DNA of 64,000 nucleotides, taken from assembly GCA_030068075.1 (NCBI GenBank), contig CM057844.1, positions 4,278,001 to 4,342,000 on the forward strand, in the 5' to 3' direction. The translations under genes and the position numbers were made by a program. The stretch is from Paguma larvata (lineage: Eukaryota > Chordata > Mammalia > Carnivora > Viverridae). Shown one piece after another: positions 50,294-63,190 of this stretch (position 1 is the first letter of the stretch; each line of letters starts with the position of its first letter). The notes under the pieces were generated by a model. The model had not been told where the DNA came from. It did not search any database and saw only the letters and a program-made list of their open reading frames with translations.

Positions 50294-50515
50294 TTTTTAA
50301 GTTTATTTATTTATTTTGAGAGAGAGAGTGACAGAGCACAAGTGGGGTAGGGGCAGAGAGAGAGGGAGAGAGAATTCCAAGCAGGCTCCACACTGACAAA
50401 GCACAGAGACCGTCGTGGAGCCGACGTGGGGCTCAAACCCACGAACCATGAGATCATGACCTAAGCTGAAATCAAGAGCTGGATGCTCAACCAACTGAGC
50501 TACCCAGGTGCCCCC
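50294..50515 (-). repeat. CanSINE, intergenic
   Basis: AAGTTTATTTATTTATTTTGAG on the tail side, GAACCATGAGATCATGACCT in the middle, GAGCTACCCAGGTGCCCCC on the head side. GATGTATTT repeats at both ends (50287-50295 and 50521-50529). Confidence 0.93.
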
Positions 50516-50529
50516 CAAATGATGTATTT

Positions 50530-52151
50530 CTAAGACCTTAATATGTACACATTGCTAAATTTATTCAGAAAGATTATTTAATTGTAAACTTTCTCAGCAT
50601 ATACTCATGCAAAAAGCTATAACAATAAGTAGTATATTCCAAAGTGTGTGAGAAAGAGGATCTGTGGTCAAATAACTTTGGGAGCTTTGGGTAAAATTGA
50701 ACTGAGCAGACCACATTTCTATGGTGCTGTTAGAGCTTTTTTGTATGTCCCGTTTCTACATTTCTCTAACCATGGGAACCCCTCCTCCCTTTTTTGCAAG
50801 GCATTTTGCAGGGTTTGTATCTCTCAGAAGCAGAGGGGGTAGATGCTATAAGTGTAAGTGTGTACAGGCTGCTACTGATGTTTTAGCAAGCTTTGGCTGC
50901 CTGTACTCAGGTTGCCAAGAACAGGATTTGACCAAAACCATGAATCTAAATCCATACTTGTTATTACATGGGTTTATATGACAAATCCCATGCTCTAAAA
51001 TGTAACCCCAAACAATCAAAGCCTGCTAGAACATGATTCGCGTGTAAAGCAGGTACAAGATGTCCTAGATCCAGCACTATGAAAGGGTCCTACTACATTT
51101 TATTTCCTGATATGACATCTGAGAAAATTCTGGCAGATTTCTGTTTAAGGCCACAGGTTGTATTGTCTCCTAAAGCAAAAGACAGGGAGTTGACAGAAGG
51201 CACATATTTCAAAGAGTTGAACAGTAATAATTCCCTCTGGGGGTATAAATGGGGAAGCTGGCTAGAAAAGACCTTGTTTAAAGGATAATAAAGTGTAAAG
51301 CACTTAGAAGTGTTGAAGGTAAGACCTCAACCCTACAAGCTGATAAGCAGGCCCAGACTTTTATTTATAGTGACATGAGTGACATTTATCTGCCTTTCAC
51401 TAGAACATCTAATCCACTTGTCAAGGTGTGTCTTGAACAGAAACCTGGTTTCTGGCCACAGTTGGCAGGTTTCGCATACAAATGTGACTACCCTGGCTGG
51501 AATTCCCGATTGAAAAACACATCAATGGGATATGAAATTATTGGGTAAATATATCAACCCAGTTTCAATTTGCATCAGAGACAACATTATCTGAAAAGGG
51601 TCTTGGCTTTGCGATAGAAATTACAGTCTGTCCATGAAAGTAGAAGTGGAGATAGATTACCGAGGGGTTCCCAAATCCCAGTGTCTCCCTACTCAGTCCC
51701 AAAGTACAGGCATACAGACATACATGTATCTTCCTTACCCTCAGTTGTTAAAATAGTCCAGTTTTAGGAACTGAAAATGAGAATGAATCAAGAACACCTA
51801 CAAAAACTGCCCAACTGCTATAGTTAAGGAACCGTTAGAGACCCAGGATATAGTGCTCTCTTTAAGGAGCTTGTTACAGATTATAAGGCATGGCCACATT
51901 TAAAATTAAGTAGTGATAAGCAATTTGAATAGGAGTTCAAGAAAAAGAAGGCCATGGTTATTTCCAGACAAATTAAACTTAGTAGTAGAATATAGAGGAG
52001 AGAAAGAAGAAATGGTTGTTGTGGGTAGGGACTCCAGCAAGAATTTATGGAGGAAGTGAAATTGGAAGTGGATCTCGATGGAAGAGTAATATAAACAAGA
52101 TATTCAACAAAACTGACGTGTTATTACTTAATTTCAAGCCATAGGGATCCT
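50530..52151. other. Intergenic 1.6 kb, unassigned
   Basis: Apparently unique sequence. Short open frames at 50648-50981 and 51079-51288 show no family resemblance and no splice or promoter context; I do not call a gene. Confidence 0.45.
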
Positions 52152-52178
52152 TACACACACACACACACACACACACAC
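52152..52178. repeat. (AC)13 microsatellite
   Basis: Thirteen AC units followed by a GCATGCACATACGTACAC variant stretch. Confidence 0.95.
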
Positions 52179-52389
52179 GCATGCACATACGTACACTCTC
52201 CTCCTCTATTTCCTGTTCATATGCTTCTTTTGTCACTTAATCTACACTGCCATCCATTGTTCTTCAGAGTAGGGTCTTTATGTCATAGGACTTCACCTTA
52301 TCTTCATACATACTAGATGACGAGTCTCTTCTATCTCCTCTTTGCCTTGTGTAGAACTGTGCCCAAACATAGTTCTTTTGTTACCTACC

Positions 52390-53000
52390 AATCAACTTTA
52401 TTGTGCTATAATTTATCCACATTAAAATGAATGCATTTTACATATAAAGTTCGATGAATTTTGACAAAGGTATGTACTAGGGTAACCATCACTACAAACA
52501 AGATATAGAACAATTCCATAGTCCCCAAAAGTTCCCTGTGCTCCTGTGTTGTGGCAACTCCTTCCTCATCCCTGGTCTCAGGCAACCATTGATCTGCTTT
52601 TTGTCCCTATAGAGTAGATTTGTTTTTTTCTAGAGTTTCCTGTAAACAAAATCATACCATTTATAGTCTTTTGTCTGGATTCTTTTCCTCAGTATATATG
52701 TTTTTGGAATTCACCGTGCTGTGTGAATCCATCATGTTTTTCCTGCTGTGTAGTGTCTTGTTGTGAATATGTACCACAGTTTGTTTACCCATTCACAAAT
52801 TGATGGATATTTGATTTGTTTCCAGCTTGTTGAAATGAAACTCCTATGGACATTCTTGTACAAAGTTTTTTCTTGTGAGGAAGTACATTTTTATTTCTTT
52901 GGAGCAAATGTCTAGGAATAAGGGTTGCATGGAAGGTATGTGTTTATAAGAAACTACCAAACTGTTTTCAAAGTAATTGTACCATTTTACCCAACTATAT
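52390..53000 (-). repeat. Old L1 3' end
   Basis: Reverse-oriented L1M 3' landmarks: TTATTGTGCTATAATTTATC, AAGTTCGATGAATTTTGACAAA, GGAATTCACCGTGCTG, TTTACCCATTCACAAATTGATGG and CTTGTTGAAATGAAACTCCTATGG. Confidence 0.8.
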
Positions 53001-54850
53001 GCTTGAATGATTATAGGAATGACCTCCATGAATGTTGTTGTCACTGAAAAACTTGGAAGGCTCTCTGATTTCTATAGAATGGAATTCACACTCCTTAGGC
53101 TAGCATGCTTGGGCCTCTACAATCTCCCTTTATTTTGTGTTTTGGACTTCGTCTTCCACTGCTCTGGTATATGTTTACTTCACTCACTCACACACCATTG
53201 TCCTACTTGCTCATCCACAGGTGAGTCATACCTAAGTCACAGGGAAAATGGGTTTGTACAAGTCCAGCTCCTCTGTTTACCTCACTGTCCATGTAACCGA
53301 TGTCACACACTTGCCAGCCAAATGGCCAGGGTTAGGGCTTAACAGGGTCAGGATTAGGCAACAACTTATATGTGTGACTCAATACAGTCCTAAGACAGAT
53401 TTCACAAACAGTATTAATTTTGAAATTATATTTGTCTCTAAACATGCCAAACATGTATCTAGAATTTGAGAAATCCTTTTTTGAAAGGGAGGGGAGTACA
53501 AAGGGCATTTTCTCTTCATAGATGCAGTCTACAAACGTTTAGTGAGTATCTGTTATGAGCAAAGCTTTGTGGGACATACAGATACATAGTGTCTCTGCAG
53601 GATGGGTGTGAGTCACTGCAAAAGTAGGAAAGGGGGAAATAGCAGATGGCTCTCAGAGAGCCAGAAGTATCTAAGTGGGCTGATGCGATTTTAACTGAAG
53701 CACAAACTGGAAAATTAGAATGTAAAGTTCATGACAATTACAAAGAGGAAGAAAAAGAAAAAGAGCAATGCAGCTCACCCTGCCTCATCATTCATTCACT
53801 GCTTAAGCAAATAAACTTAAAATTACCCCTTTAGTGATGCTGAATTTGAATGAAGTCTATTGCTATTGGAAATATCTCCATGGGCAAGGTTTGGCCCCAT
53901 AACATCTCCTGGGCTCAGCTTGTGGTTTCTTCAAGGTAATGTTAATCGTGAGAAGGTTAGAAAGGAGAAGGATTGTGCACTTTAAAAATCACCAATGGCT
54001 GATTTTGCTTGTAACACAATGATATCAATTTGAAAGAGAAAATACATCAGTAATTTAGTGTACAAAGTGTGCAAGCACTATTTCTCATTTCTTGTTTCTT
54101 TTTTTTAACCTGATTAACACTGTTCTGTGAATCCCCATATTCTTTCCTGAAATGAATCTTCCACCTGAACTAGTGTGTTTCTTTGTCCTAACAGATGTTG
54201 CTTAAATAGAATCATTCAAGAAACTTGAATAAGAGCTAAAACATAGAATTGGACTCTCGTGTTATGCAAAAATGAGTCATTGTTTGGCTTATGGCTGCAC
54301 AATGTTTACTGCTCATACTCCAGATGTAGCATAGCATAATAGGAGAATGCCTTAAATTAATTAGCACTCTCAGAAACGCAACAAAGATAGGGATCCAAAA
54401 GCTTTTCCGTGAGTGAATAGCAGTAAACATGTTTCTATCTTTCTGTCATGGAATCACTTTCTTGAGAACTGGCTCAGAAATCTCTAGCTTTTACAGAGAG
54501 TTCTTTAGCTGATGGTGGGGGGGGAGGACTGGGGAGGGAGAGGATTTTATGATACCAAAGATTGAAATTTTTTCACACAGCTGATCCCACCATCCAAGGC
54601 AAATTAAACGACCTAATAACTGCAAAAGGAATGCATTGCCCTTCTGCATAATACACAGAGATTCTGCCCAACACGTGAGCCCGAATTGTATTGTCCGATT
54701 CACAGTCTGATTTCTAAATTCTCATTTGTTTTTGTCCAGCCAGCACTGCCAGGCTAGGAATGCTCATTTCCAAAAAGGTGCTGCACTGGAGAGAGGGGCT
54801 GACCTTCTCCAGAAGAATAAAATGTCTGGAGCTTTAACTTTACCTAGTAA
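53001..54850. other. Intergenic sequence, mostly unassigned
   Basis: 53060-53330 may be an L2 fragment (TAGAATGGAATTCACACTCCTTAG). A 111-codon frame at 53007-53342 lies in it and looks like chance. The rest is not recognised. Confidence 0.4.
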
Positions 54851-54854
54851 CCCA

Positions 54855-55015
54855 AGTCATGGAACCTGGTTCCTAAACCTACTGCTGTGTGACCTTGAAT
54901 AAGGCTCTTACCTCCTTTGGATCCTACCATCCTCACCTGTAAAATAAGGTGCAACACCAAGTCACCTCTAAGGATCCTTCTGGTTCTAATAGTTCAGAAT
55001 TAGACATTCCTTCCA
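54855..55015 (+). repeat. MIR
   Basis: ACTGCTGTGTGACCTTGAATAAG, CCTCACCTGTAAAATAAGGT and TCTAAGGATCCTTCTGGTTCTAA follow the MIR core in order. Confidence 0.75.
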
Positions 55016-55399
55016 TTGTCTGAAAGCCTGTGACAATTGTGATTTGTATTTAAAATGTTGATATACACGGCCTTATTGCTACTTATTTTCTGCTGTGTGG
55101 GTCTTCCCTTCCTGGAGTCATTCAATGTGGTCAATAACATTTGACAAATCTGAACTGAGCAGCTCTAGAGTCTGAGCAGAGTCCGCCAGACTCTATTGTA
55201 TATGTATATGTTGGAAACAAAATGCCTGGTCTCCTAAATTTTACAGTTTTATTTGGGGTGGGAGATGGGGTGGGAGTGAAAAAACAATGTGTAATACTAT
55301 GATGGGTTGTGGTAAGTGCTTTTATTTTACTATAAAACAGGGCAAAGGGATAAGCAGTAATGGTGGGGTGAGGCCTCTGTTTTAGGGTCAAGGAAGATC

Positions 55400-55515
55400 A
55401 TTTTTCCATTTTTTAAATTGGGCTATAATTGACATACCATAAGATGAACAGTTCTTAAAGTTTCAGTCAATGAGTTTTGGCAATTGTTCAGACCTGTGGT
55501 GTGTTAAAACATGTC
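55400..55515 (-). repeat. L1 3' end fragment
   Basis: TTTTTTAAATTGGGCTATAATTGACATACCATAAGATG is the classic 3'UTR start of L1M copies in reverse orientation. Confidence 0.7.
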
Positions 55516-55539
55516 TGACAATTCTGTGAACTTAGTGAC

Positions 55540-55770
55540 TTCATTCCAATGCACAGAATGTGGTGGAAGGGACATATGACTTCTGAGGTTAGGTTAGAAA
55601 AGACAATACAGCTTCCACTTGACACTCTCTCTTCTTCCCTTTCTCTCTCAACCCATCCACCATGGCTGTAAGGAAGCCAAGCAGCCACCTGGAGAGGCCA
55701 GTGTAGGTATTCTGGCCCACAGCCCCAGCTGAGGTCCCAGTCAACATCAACATCAACCACCAACCACCAA
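55540..55770 (+). repeat. MaLR/MLT1-type LTR, left part
   Basis: TATGACTTCTGAGGTTAGGTTAGAAAAG, ACAATACAGCTTCCACTTG, CCACCATGGCTGTAAGGAAGCC and CACCTGGAGAGGCCAGTG are the usual first-half landmarks of MLT1-type LTRs. Confidence 0.65.
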
Positions 55771-56125
55771 TATTAGTCTGGGTGGGAGATAATGGTGGTG
55801 TAGCTTAAGGTAGTAGAAGCAGAAAAGACGACAGGATTTGTTATTGTGGAATAAAAGAGAGACACAAGACATGAGTGATGCCAAGGATTTAAGCCTGAAC
55901 ACTTGGAAGAATGAAGTGGTCATTTACTGAGATGGGAAGAATGCTTGAAAAGCAGGTTTGGGGAGAAATCGAGAACTCAGATTTGGATATGTTGAGTGTG
56001 ATACTCTGATTAGACTTCCAAATGGAGATGTTGAGTAGGAAGGTAGATCTGTCAGTCTGAAACCCAGGGGAAGAATTTGGGCTGGAGACTTAAATTTGGA
56101 AGTCTGCAGTATGTAAGTGTTATTT

Positions 56126-56830
56126 AAAGTCATAAGTAGGAGAGGATGTGGAGAAACAGGCACCCTCTTGCACTGTTGGTGGGAATGCAAACTGGTGGAG
56201 CCACTCTGGAGAACTGTGTGGAGGTTCCTCAAAAAAATGAAAATAGATTTACCCTATGACCCAGCAATAGCACTGTTAGGAATCTACCCAAGAGACACAG
56301 GAATGCTGATGCATAGGGGCACATGTACCCCGATGTTCATAGCAGCACTTTCGACAATAGCCAAATCATGGAAAGAGACTAAGTGTCCATCAACTGATGA
56401 TTAGATAAAGAAGATGTGGTATATATATACAATGGAATACTATGCAGCAATGAGAAAGAATGAAATCTGGCCATGTGTGGCAACATGGATGGAACTGGAG
56501 GATATTATGCTAAGTGAAATAAGTCAGGCAGAGAAAGACAGATGCCATATGTTCCCACGCATAGGTAGGCTTTGGGAGACCTAACAAAAAACCAGAGGGG
56601 AGGGGAAGAGGGGAAGGAAGGGAAAAAAAAAAGCCACAGAGAGGAAGGAAGACACAACATGGAGACTCTCAAAGACTAAGAACAAACTGAGGGGAGAGGG
56701 AGGTGTGCGGGGGGGAGGAGAGAGTGGGTGATGGGCACGGAGGAGGGCACTTGTTGAGATTATCATGGGGTGTTGTATGGAAACCAAATTGACAATAAAT
56801 TATTCAAAAAATAAATAAAGTCATAAATAG
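56126..56830 (+). mobile_element. 5'-truncated L1 with target-site duplication
   Basis: Carries the last roughly 90 codons of L1 ORF2 ([18 protein letters not shown], about 56249-56302) and the 3'UTR with a G-rich polypurine tract, ending GACAATAAATTATTCAAAAA. Flanked by AAAGTCATAAGTAG (56126-56139) and AAAGTCATAAATAG (56817-56830), one mismatch. A typical target-primed, 5'-truncated insertion of carnivore type. Confidence 0.92.
56590..56745 (+). other. Polypurine, G-rich tract of the L1 3'UTR
   Basis: AGAGGGGAGGGGAAGAGGGG and, further on, GGGGGGGAGG and GTGGGTGATGGGC. Several G runs can in principle form G-quadruplexes; a conserved property of mammalian L1 3'UTRs. Confidence 0.7.
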
Positions 56831-57089
56831 AGATGCCATTATTTTGGATTAGTGTTAAAAAGGAAGAGAAGAGTTCTGAGCACTGAAACTCTGGGAAACT
56901 TCAATACTTAAAGCTCGAAAAGATGAGGAAAAATCTCAGAGGAGACTGAAAAGAAGCTATCAGTGAAATGAGAAAGAAATCAAGAGACTGTGTCCTAGAG
57001 GTCAAGAGAAGAACGTGTTTCAAGAAAGAACGACTGTGCCCAATTCGGCTGATGCACTCCTTGAGTGCAGCTATGAAGTCTGCTATTTT

Positions 57090-57610
57090 ACCAGTCATTT
57101 CATATTTGTTGAAATTTGCTCTGTGGCTGAGTATGCAATTGATGTTTATTAATGTGTCTTCTGCAGCAGAAGGGAGCAGTATTCTGTACATGTCAGATAA
57201 AGCTGGCTAATTGTGTTCAAATCCTTTATATTTTTCATTATTCTTTTGGTCTGTTTGATCTATCCATTACTGAAAATAGCTTGTTAAAATTACCCACTAA
57301 TGGGTGATTTTATATATTCCTCTTTGTACTTTTGTTAATTTTTTCTTTATATATTTTTGAGGCTATGTTATTACGGGCATTCAGATTTAGATTGTTTAGA
57401 TTATTACAGTGTTACATCCTTATGAAGAAATTCTTTATTTTGAAAAATGCTTTGTGTCATAAAAATCTAATTTGTATAACATTAATATAGTTATACTAGC
57501 TTTCTTTTGATACTTATCAGATATATAATTTCTCTTTTTTCTTTCACTTATTCTGTATTCTGCTTTTTTATGTGTTTCTTTCAAATGAAAAATAGCTTTT
57601 GTTTTTAATC
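57090..57610 (-). repeat. Old L1 endonuclease-region remnant
   Basis: The plus strand shows the reversed L1 endonuclease block (TTGTTGAAATTTGCTCTGTGG, CCATTACTGAAAATAGC, TACTTATCAGATATATAATT). Too decayed for a protein. Confidence 0.6.
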
Positions 57611-57611
57611 C

Positions 57612-57845
57612 AGCCATCTCAGTTCAGGTGCCAGACATAGAGTTAAGAGCCATCCTAGACATCCAGCCCAGGTAAGCATTCAGAAGATTCCATGTTCAGC
57701 CATAGGGTTACCACTTGCAAGATCTCAAGCAAGCACCACCAAGCTAATCCCAGTCAACCCACAGAACTGTGAGAAATAATAAATCATTATTACAAGCCAT
57801 TAAGTTTTTGAATGGTTTGCTACACATCAATAGGTAGCTGAAATA
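57612..57845 (+). repeat. MaLR/MLT1-type LTR, right part
   Basis: CCACAGAACTGTGAGAAATAATAAATC and AGCCATTAAGTTTTTGAATGG with CAATAGGTAGCTGAAATAG are the standard 3' landmarks of MLT1 LTRs. It may be the second half of the LTR at 55540-55770, separated by later insertions. Confidence 0.65.
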
Positions 57846-58329
57846 GAGAAATAATAAGAACAAATAGAATAGTGGAAATAACCCCCCCCAAAAAAGGGCT
57901 AATGATTTGACTATATATAAAATATTAAACTCTTGTGTGTTCAGTTAAAAAATATATAGAAAGATAGAGACATATTTTCCTTCCAGTATCATGTGAAATC
58001 AAGAGCTCTGGGCCCCTCTAGTCCCACAACACCTAGATACTATGCATTCTTTTTTTTTAATATGATTTATTGTCAAGTGGCTAACATACAGTGTATACAG
58101 TATGCTGTTTTGGGAGTAGATTCCCCTGATTCATAGCTTACATACAATACCCAACGCTCATCCTAACAAGTGCCCTCCTCAATGCCTATCACCCATATTC
58201 TCCTCTTCCCCGTGGCCCCCATCAGCCTTCAGTTTGTTCTCTGTATTTAAGAGTCTATTACAGTTTGCCCCCCTCCCCCTCTGTAACTATTTTTCCATTC
58301 CCCTTCCCCCATGGTCTTCTGTTAAGTTT

Positions 58330-61300
58330 CTCAATTTCCACATGTGAGTGAAAACATATGATATCTGTCTTTCTCTGACTGACTTATTTCACTTAGCATA
58401 ATACCCTCCAGTTCCTGAAAATGGCAGGATTTCATTCTTTCTCATTGCCAAGTAGTGTTCCATTGCATATATAAACCACATCTTCTTTATCCATTCATCA
58501 GTTAATGGACATTTAAGCTCTTTCCATAATTTGGCTGTTGTCGAAAGTGCTACTATAAACATTGGGATACATGTGCCCTTATGAGTCAGCACTTCTGTAT
58601 TCTTTGGATAAATTCCTAGTAGTACTTTTGCTGGGTCATAGGGTAGTTTTATTTTTAATTTTTTGAGGAACTCCACACTATTTTCCAGAGCTGCTGCACA
58701 AGTTTGCATTCCCACCAACAGTGCATGAGGGTTCCCGTTTCTCCACATCCTTACCAACATCTGTTGTTTCTTGAGTTGTTACTTTTAGCCACTCTGACGG
58801 GTGTGAGGTGGTATCTTAGTTTGGTTTTGATTTGTATTTTTCTGATCATGAATGATGTTGAGCATCTTTTCATGTGTCTGTTGGCCATCTGGATGTCTTC
58901 TTTGGAAAGTGTCTATTCATGTCTTCTGACCATTTCTTCACTGGATTATTTGTTTTTTGGGTGTTGAATTTGGTAAGTTCCTTATAGATTTTGGATACTA
59001 ATCTTTCATCTAATATGTCATTTGCAAATATCTTCACCCATTCCATCAGTTGCCCTTTAGATTCGTTGATTGTTTCCTTTGCTGTGCAGAAGTTTTTATC
59101 TCAATGAGGTCCCTATAGTTCATTGTTGGTTTTATTTCCCTTGCTTTCAGAGACATGTCAAGTGAGAAGTTGGCACAGCTGAGGTCAAAGAGGTCGCTGC
59201 CTGTTTTCGCCTGTAGAATTTTGATGGTGTCCTGACTCACATTTAGGTCTTTCATCCATTTTGAGTTTATTTTTGTGTGTGGTGTAAGAAAGTGGTCCAG
59301 TTTCATTTTTCTGCATGTTGTTCTCCAGTTCTCCCAGCACCATTTGCTAGTGAGACTGTATTTTTTCCATTGGATAGTCTTTCTTGCTTTGTTGAAGATT
59401 AGTTGGTCATATATTTCTGGGTCCATTTCTGGGTTCTCTATTCTATTTCTCTATGTGTCTGTTTTTGTGCCAATATCATACTGTCTTGAGGATTACAGCT
59501 TACTAATACAGCCTAAAGTCCAGGATTGTGATGCCTTATGCTTTGATTTTCTTTTCAACACTGCTTTGGTTATTTGGGGTCTTTTGTGGTTCTAAGATTG
59601 TAAGATTGTTCTAGCTCTGTGAAGAATGTTGATGCTATTTTGATTGGGGTTATATTACATGTGTAGGTTGCTTTGGGTAGTATTGACATTTTAACAATAT
59701 TTGTTCTTCCAACCATGAGCATGGAGCGTTTTTCCATATTTGTGTCTTCTTCAATTTCTTTCATAAGCTTTCTATAACTTTCAGCATATAGATCTTTTAC
59801 CTCTCTGGTTAGGTTTATTCCTAGTTATTTTATGATTTTTGGTGGGATTATAAATGGGATCAATTCCTTGATATCTCTTTCTGTTGCTTCATTATTGGTG
59901 TATAGAAATGCAACTGATTTCTGTACACTGATTTTATTCCTGCAACTTTGCTGAATTCATGGATTGGTTCCTGAAGGTTTTTTTGGTGACATTTTTGGGT
60001 TTTCTATCTAGACTATCATATCATCTGCAAAAAGTGAAAGTTTGACTGCTTCTTTGCCAATTTGAATGCATTGTATTTTGTTTTGTTGTCTGATTTCTGA
60101 GGCTAGGACTTCCATCACTGTATAAAACAACAGTGGTGAGAGTGGACATCCCTGTTGTGTTCCTGATCTCGGGGGAAAGCTCTCAGTTTTTCCCCATTGA
60201 GGATGATATTAGCTGTGGATCTTTCATATATGGCTTTTATGATGTTATGTTCCTTCTATCCCTACTTTCCTAAGTGTTTTTATTAAGAAAGGATGCTGTA
60301 TTTTGTCAAATGCTTTTTCTGCATCTATTGACAAGATTATATGGTTCTTATCCTTTCTTTTATTAATGTGATGTATCATGTTGATTGATTTGCAAATACT
60401 GAACCAGCTCTGCAGCCCAGGAATGAATCTCACTTGATCATGGTGAATAATTGTTTTAATGTACTATTGAGTTTGATTTGCTAGCATCATGTTGAGAATT
60501 TTTGCTTCCATATTTATCAGGGGTATTGCCAGTAATTCTCCTTTTTAGTGGGGTTTTTGTCTGGTTTGGGAATCAAGGTAATGCTGGCTTCATAGAATGA
60601 ATCTGGAAGCTTTCCTTCCATTTATATTTTTTGGAACAATTTCAGAAGAATAGATACTAACTCTACTTTAAATGTCTGGTAGAATTCTCCTGGGAAGCCA
60701 TCTGGCCCAGGGCTCTTATTGGGAGAGTTTTGATAACCAATTCAATTTCTTTGCTGGTTATGGGTCTGTTCAAATTTTCTATTTCTTCTCTTTTGAGTTT
60801 TGGTAGTGTGTGGATGTCTAGGGATTTGTCCATTTCTTCCAGATTGTCCTGTTTGTTGGCATATAATTTTTCATAGTATTCTTTAATAATTGTTTGTATT
60901 TCTGTGGTGTTGATTGTGATCTCTCCTCTTTCATTTAGTGACTTTATCTATTTGAGTCCTCTCTCTTTTCTTTTTGAGAAGTCTGGCTAGGGGTTATCAG
61001 TTTTGTTTATTCTTTCAAAAAACCAACACTTAGATTCATTGATCTGTTCTACTGTTTGTTTGTTTGTTTATTCTATATTGCTTATTTCTGCTCTAATCAT
61101 TATTATTTCTCTTCTGCTGGCTTTGGGCTTTCTTTGCTGCTGCCTTTCTAGTTCCTTTAGGTGTGGGGTTAGGTTGTGTATTGGGGACCTTTCTTGCTTC
61201 TTGAGATAGGCCTGAGTTGCAATATATTTTCCTCTTAGGACTGCCTTTGCTGCATCTCAAAGAGTTTAGACTGTTGTGTTTTCATTTTCATTTACTTCCA

Positions 61301-62132
61301 TATATTAATTTCTTCTTTAATTTCCTGGATGACCCATTCATTATTTAGTGGGATGTTCTTTAACCTCCATGTATTTGGGGCTTTCCAAATTTTTCCTTGT
61401 GGTTGATTTCCAGTTTCATAACATTGTGATCTGAAAATATGCATGATATGATCTCAATTCTTTTATATTCGTTGAGGGCTGTTTTGTGACCCAGTTTGTG
61501 ATCTATCTTGGAGAATGTTCCATGTGCACTCAAGAAGAACGTGTATTCTGCTGCTTTTGGATGAAAAGTTCTTAATATATCTGTTAAGTCCATCTGGTCC
61601 AATGTGTCATTCAGAGCCATTGTTTCCTTATTGATTTTCTGCCTAGATTATCTGTCCATTGCTATGAATGGAGTATTAAATTTTCCTACAATTATGGTGT
61701 TATTATCAATAAGTTTGCCAACATTTATGATTAATCGATTTATATATTTGGGTACTTCACATTGGGGGCATAAATATTTACAATTGTTAGCTCTTTTGAT
61801 GGAGAGAGCCCTTCCTTAATTATGATATAATAGTCTTCTTCATCTCCTGTTACAGACTTTGTTTTAAAATCTAGTTTGTCTAAGTGTATAAGCTTTCTTT
61901 TGATGTCCATTATCATGAGAGATGGTTCACTATCCCTTTGCTTTCAATCTGCAGGTGTCCTCAGGTCTAAAATGAGTCTCTTGTAGACTGCATGTAGATG
62001 GATCTTGTTTTTTGTTGTTGTTCGTTCCGTTGTTTTTTTTTTAATCCATTCTGATACCCTATGTCTTTTGATTGGAGTATTTAGTCCATTTACATTCAGA
62101 GTGATTATTGAAAGATATGGATTTAGTGCCAT
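58330..62132 (-). pseudogene. L1 ORF2 (endonuclease / reverse transcriptase) pseudogene
   Basis: Starts at an ATG (62132-62130) with MALNPYLSIITLNVNGLN, the endonuclease amino end. Further open pieces: endonuclease (61620-61360), reverse transcriptase [13 protein letters not shown] block (about 60320-60280), C-terminal [16 protein letters not shown] (59290-59240) and LPYDPAKVLLGIYPKN (58645-58600). The span matches a full ORF2 of about 1270 codons but it is split into many frames. Confidence 0.9.
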
Positions 62133-62229
62133 TGTATTATCTGTAGGTTTTGTGTTTGTAGTGATATCTCTAGTTCTTTGTAGTCTTTGCAGCATTCCAT
62201 TCAGAGTCCCCCTTTGGGTCTCCTGCGGG

Positions 62230-63190
62230 GCTGGTTTAGTGGTCATGAACTCCTTTAGTTTTGTTTGTCTGGGAAAGCCTTTATCTCTCCTATTCTGAAT
62301 GACAGCTTTGCTAGATAAAGGATTCTCAGTTGCATATTTTTCCTGTTCAGCGCATTGAATATTTCCTGCCACTCCCTTCTGACCTGCCAAGTTTCAGTGG
62401 ACAGGTCTGCTACTAACCTTATCTGTCTACACTTTTAGGTTAAAGCCTGTTTGTCCCTAGCTGCTTTCAGAACTCTCTATCTTTGTATTTTGTCAGTTTC
62501 ACTATGTTATGTCATGGTATTGACCTGTTTTTGTTGATTTTGAAGAGTACTCTGTGCCTCTTGAACTTGGAGGTCTGTTTCCTTCCCCAGATTAGGGAAG
62601 TTCTCAGCTATAATTTGTTCAAACAAAATTTTTCCCATTTCTCTCTTTTCTTCTTCTTCTACAACTCCCATGAAATGGATATTATTTCATTTCATTGAAT
62701 TACTTAGGTCTCTAATTCCCCCCTCGTGGTCTAGTAATTTTCTTTTTTCAGCTTTATCATTTTCCATAATTTTATCTTCTGTTTTACCTCTGCTGTCCTC
62801 TGCTTCTTCCATCCTTGCTGTCATTGCAACTGGTTTATTTTGCATCTCATTTATAGCATTTCTTAATTCATTGTGACTATTTCTTAGATCTTTGATCTCA
62901 GCAGCAATAGATTCTCTGCTGTCTTCTATTCCTTTTTCAAGCCCAGTTATAGTCTTATGACTATTATTCTAAATTCTTGTTCAGATATATTGCTTATATC
63001 TGTTTTGAGCAATCCTCTGGCTGTCATTCCTTCCTGGAATTTCTTTTTGGGAGAATTCTTCCATTTCATCATTTTGGTTTCTGTCTTTTAGCTTGTTATG
63101 TGTTCTGCACTTGTGAGTACTACTATATGAAAAAGTGGTCATATACTGTCCAAGGCCTGGCACTTCAGGAAGTGTTTTTAGAGTGTGTTG
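62230..63190 (-). pseudogene. L1 ORF1 pseudogene
   Basis: The C-terminal KLKEFMTTKPAPQ (about 62250) and the preceding region translate as L1 ORF1 in two frames, so there is a frameshift near 62270. Upstream parts show the coiled-coil region (62650-62960) with stops. Not functional. Confidence 0.75.

Noticed and set aside
50648..51288. Open frames in the unassigned intergenic block
   Set aside because: Lengths of 60-86 codons are expected by chance; no domain, initiation context or partner exons.
61944..62390. 148-codon frame that seems to fuse the L1 ORF1 end with the ORF2 start
   Set aside because: Arises from a frameshift in a dead L1: the ORF1 part upstream of about 62270 is in a shadow frame, so it is not a genuine fusion gene.
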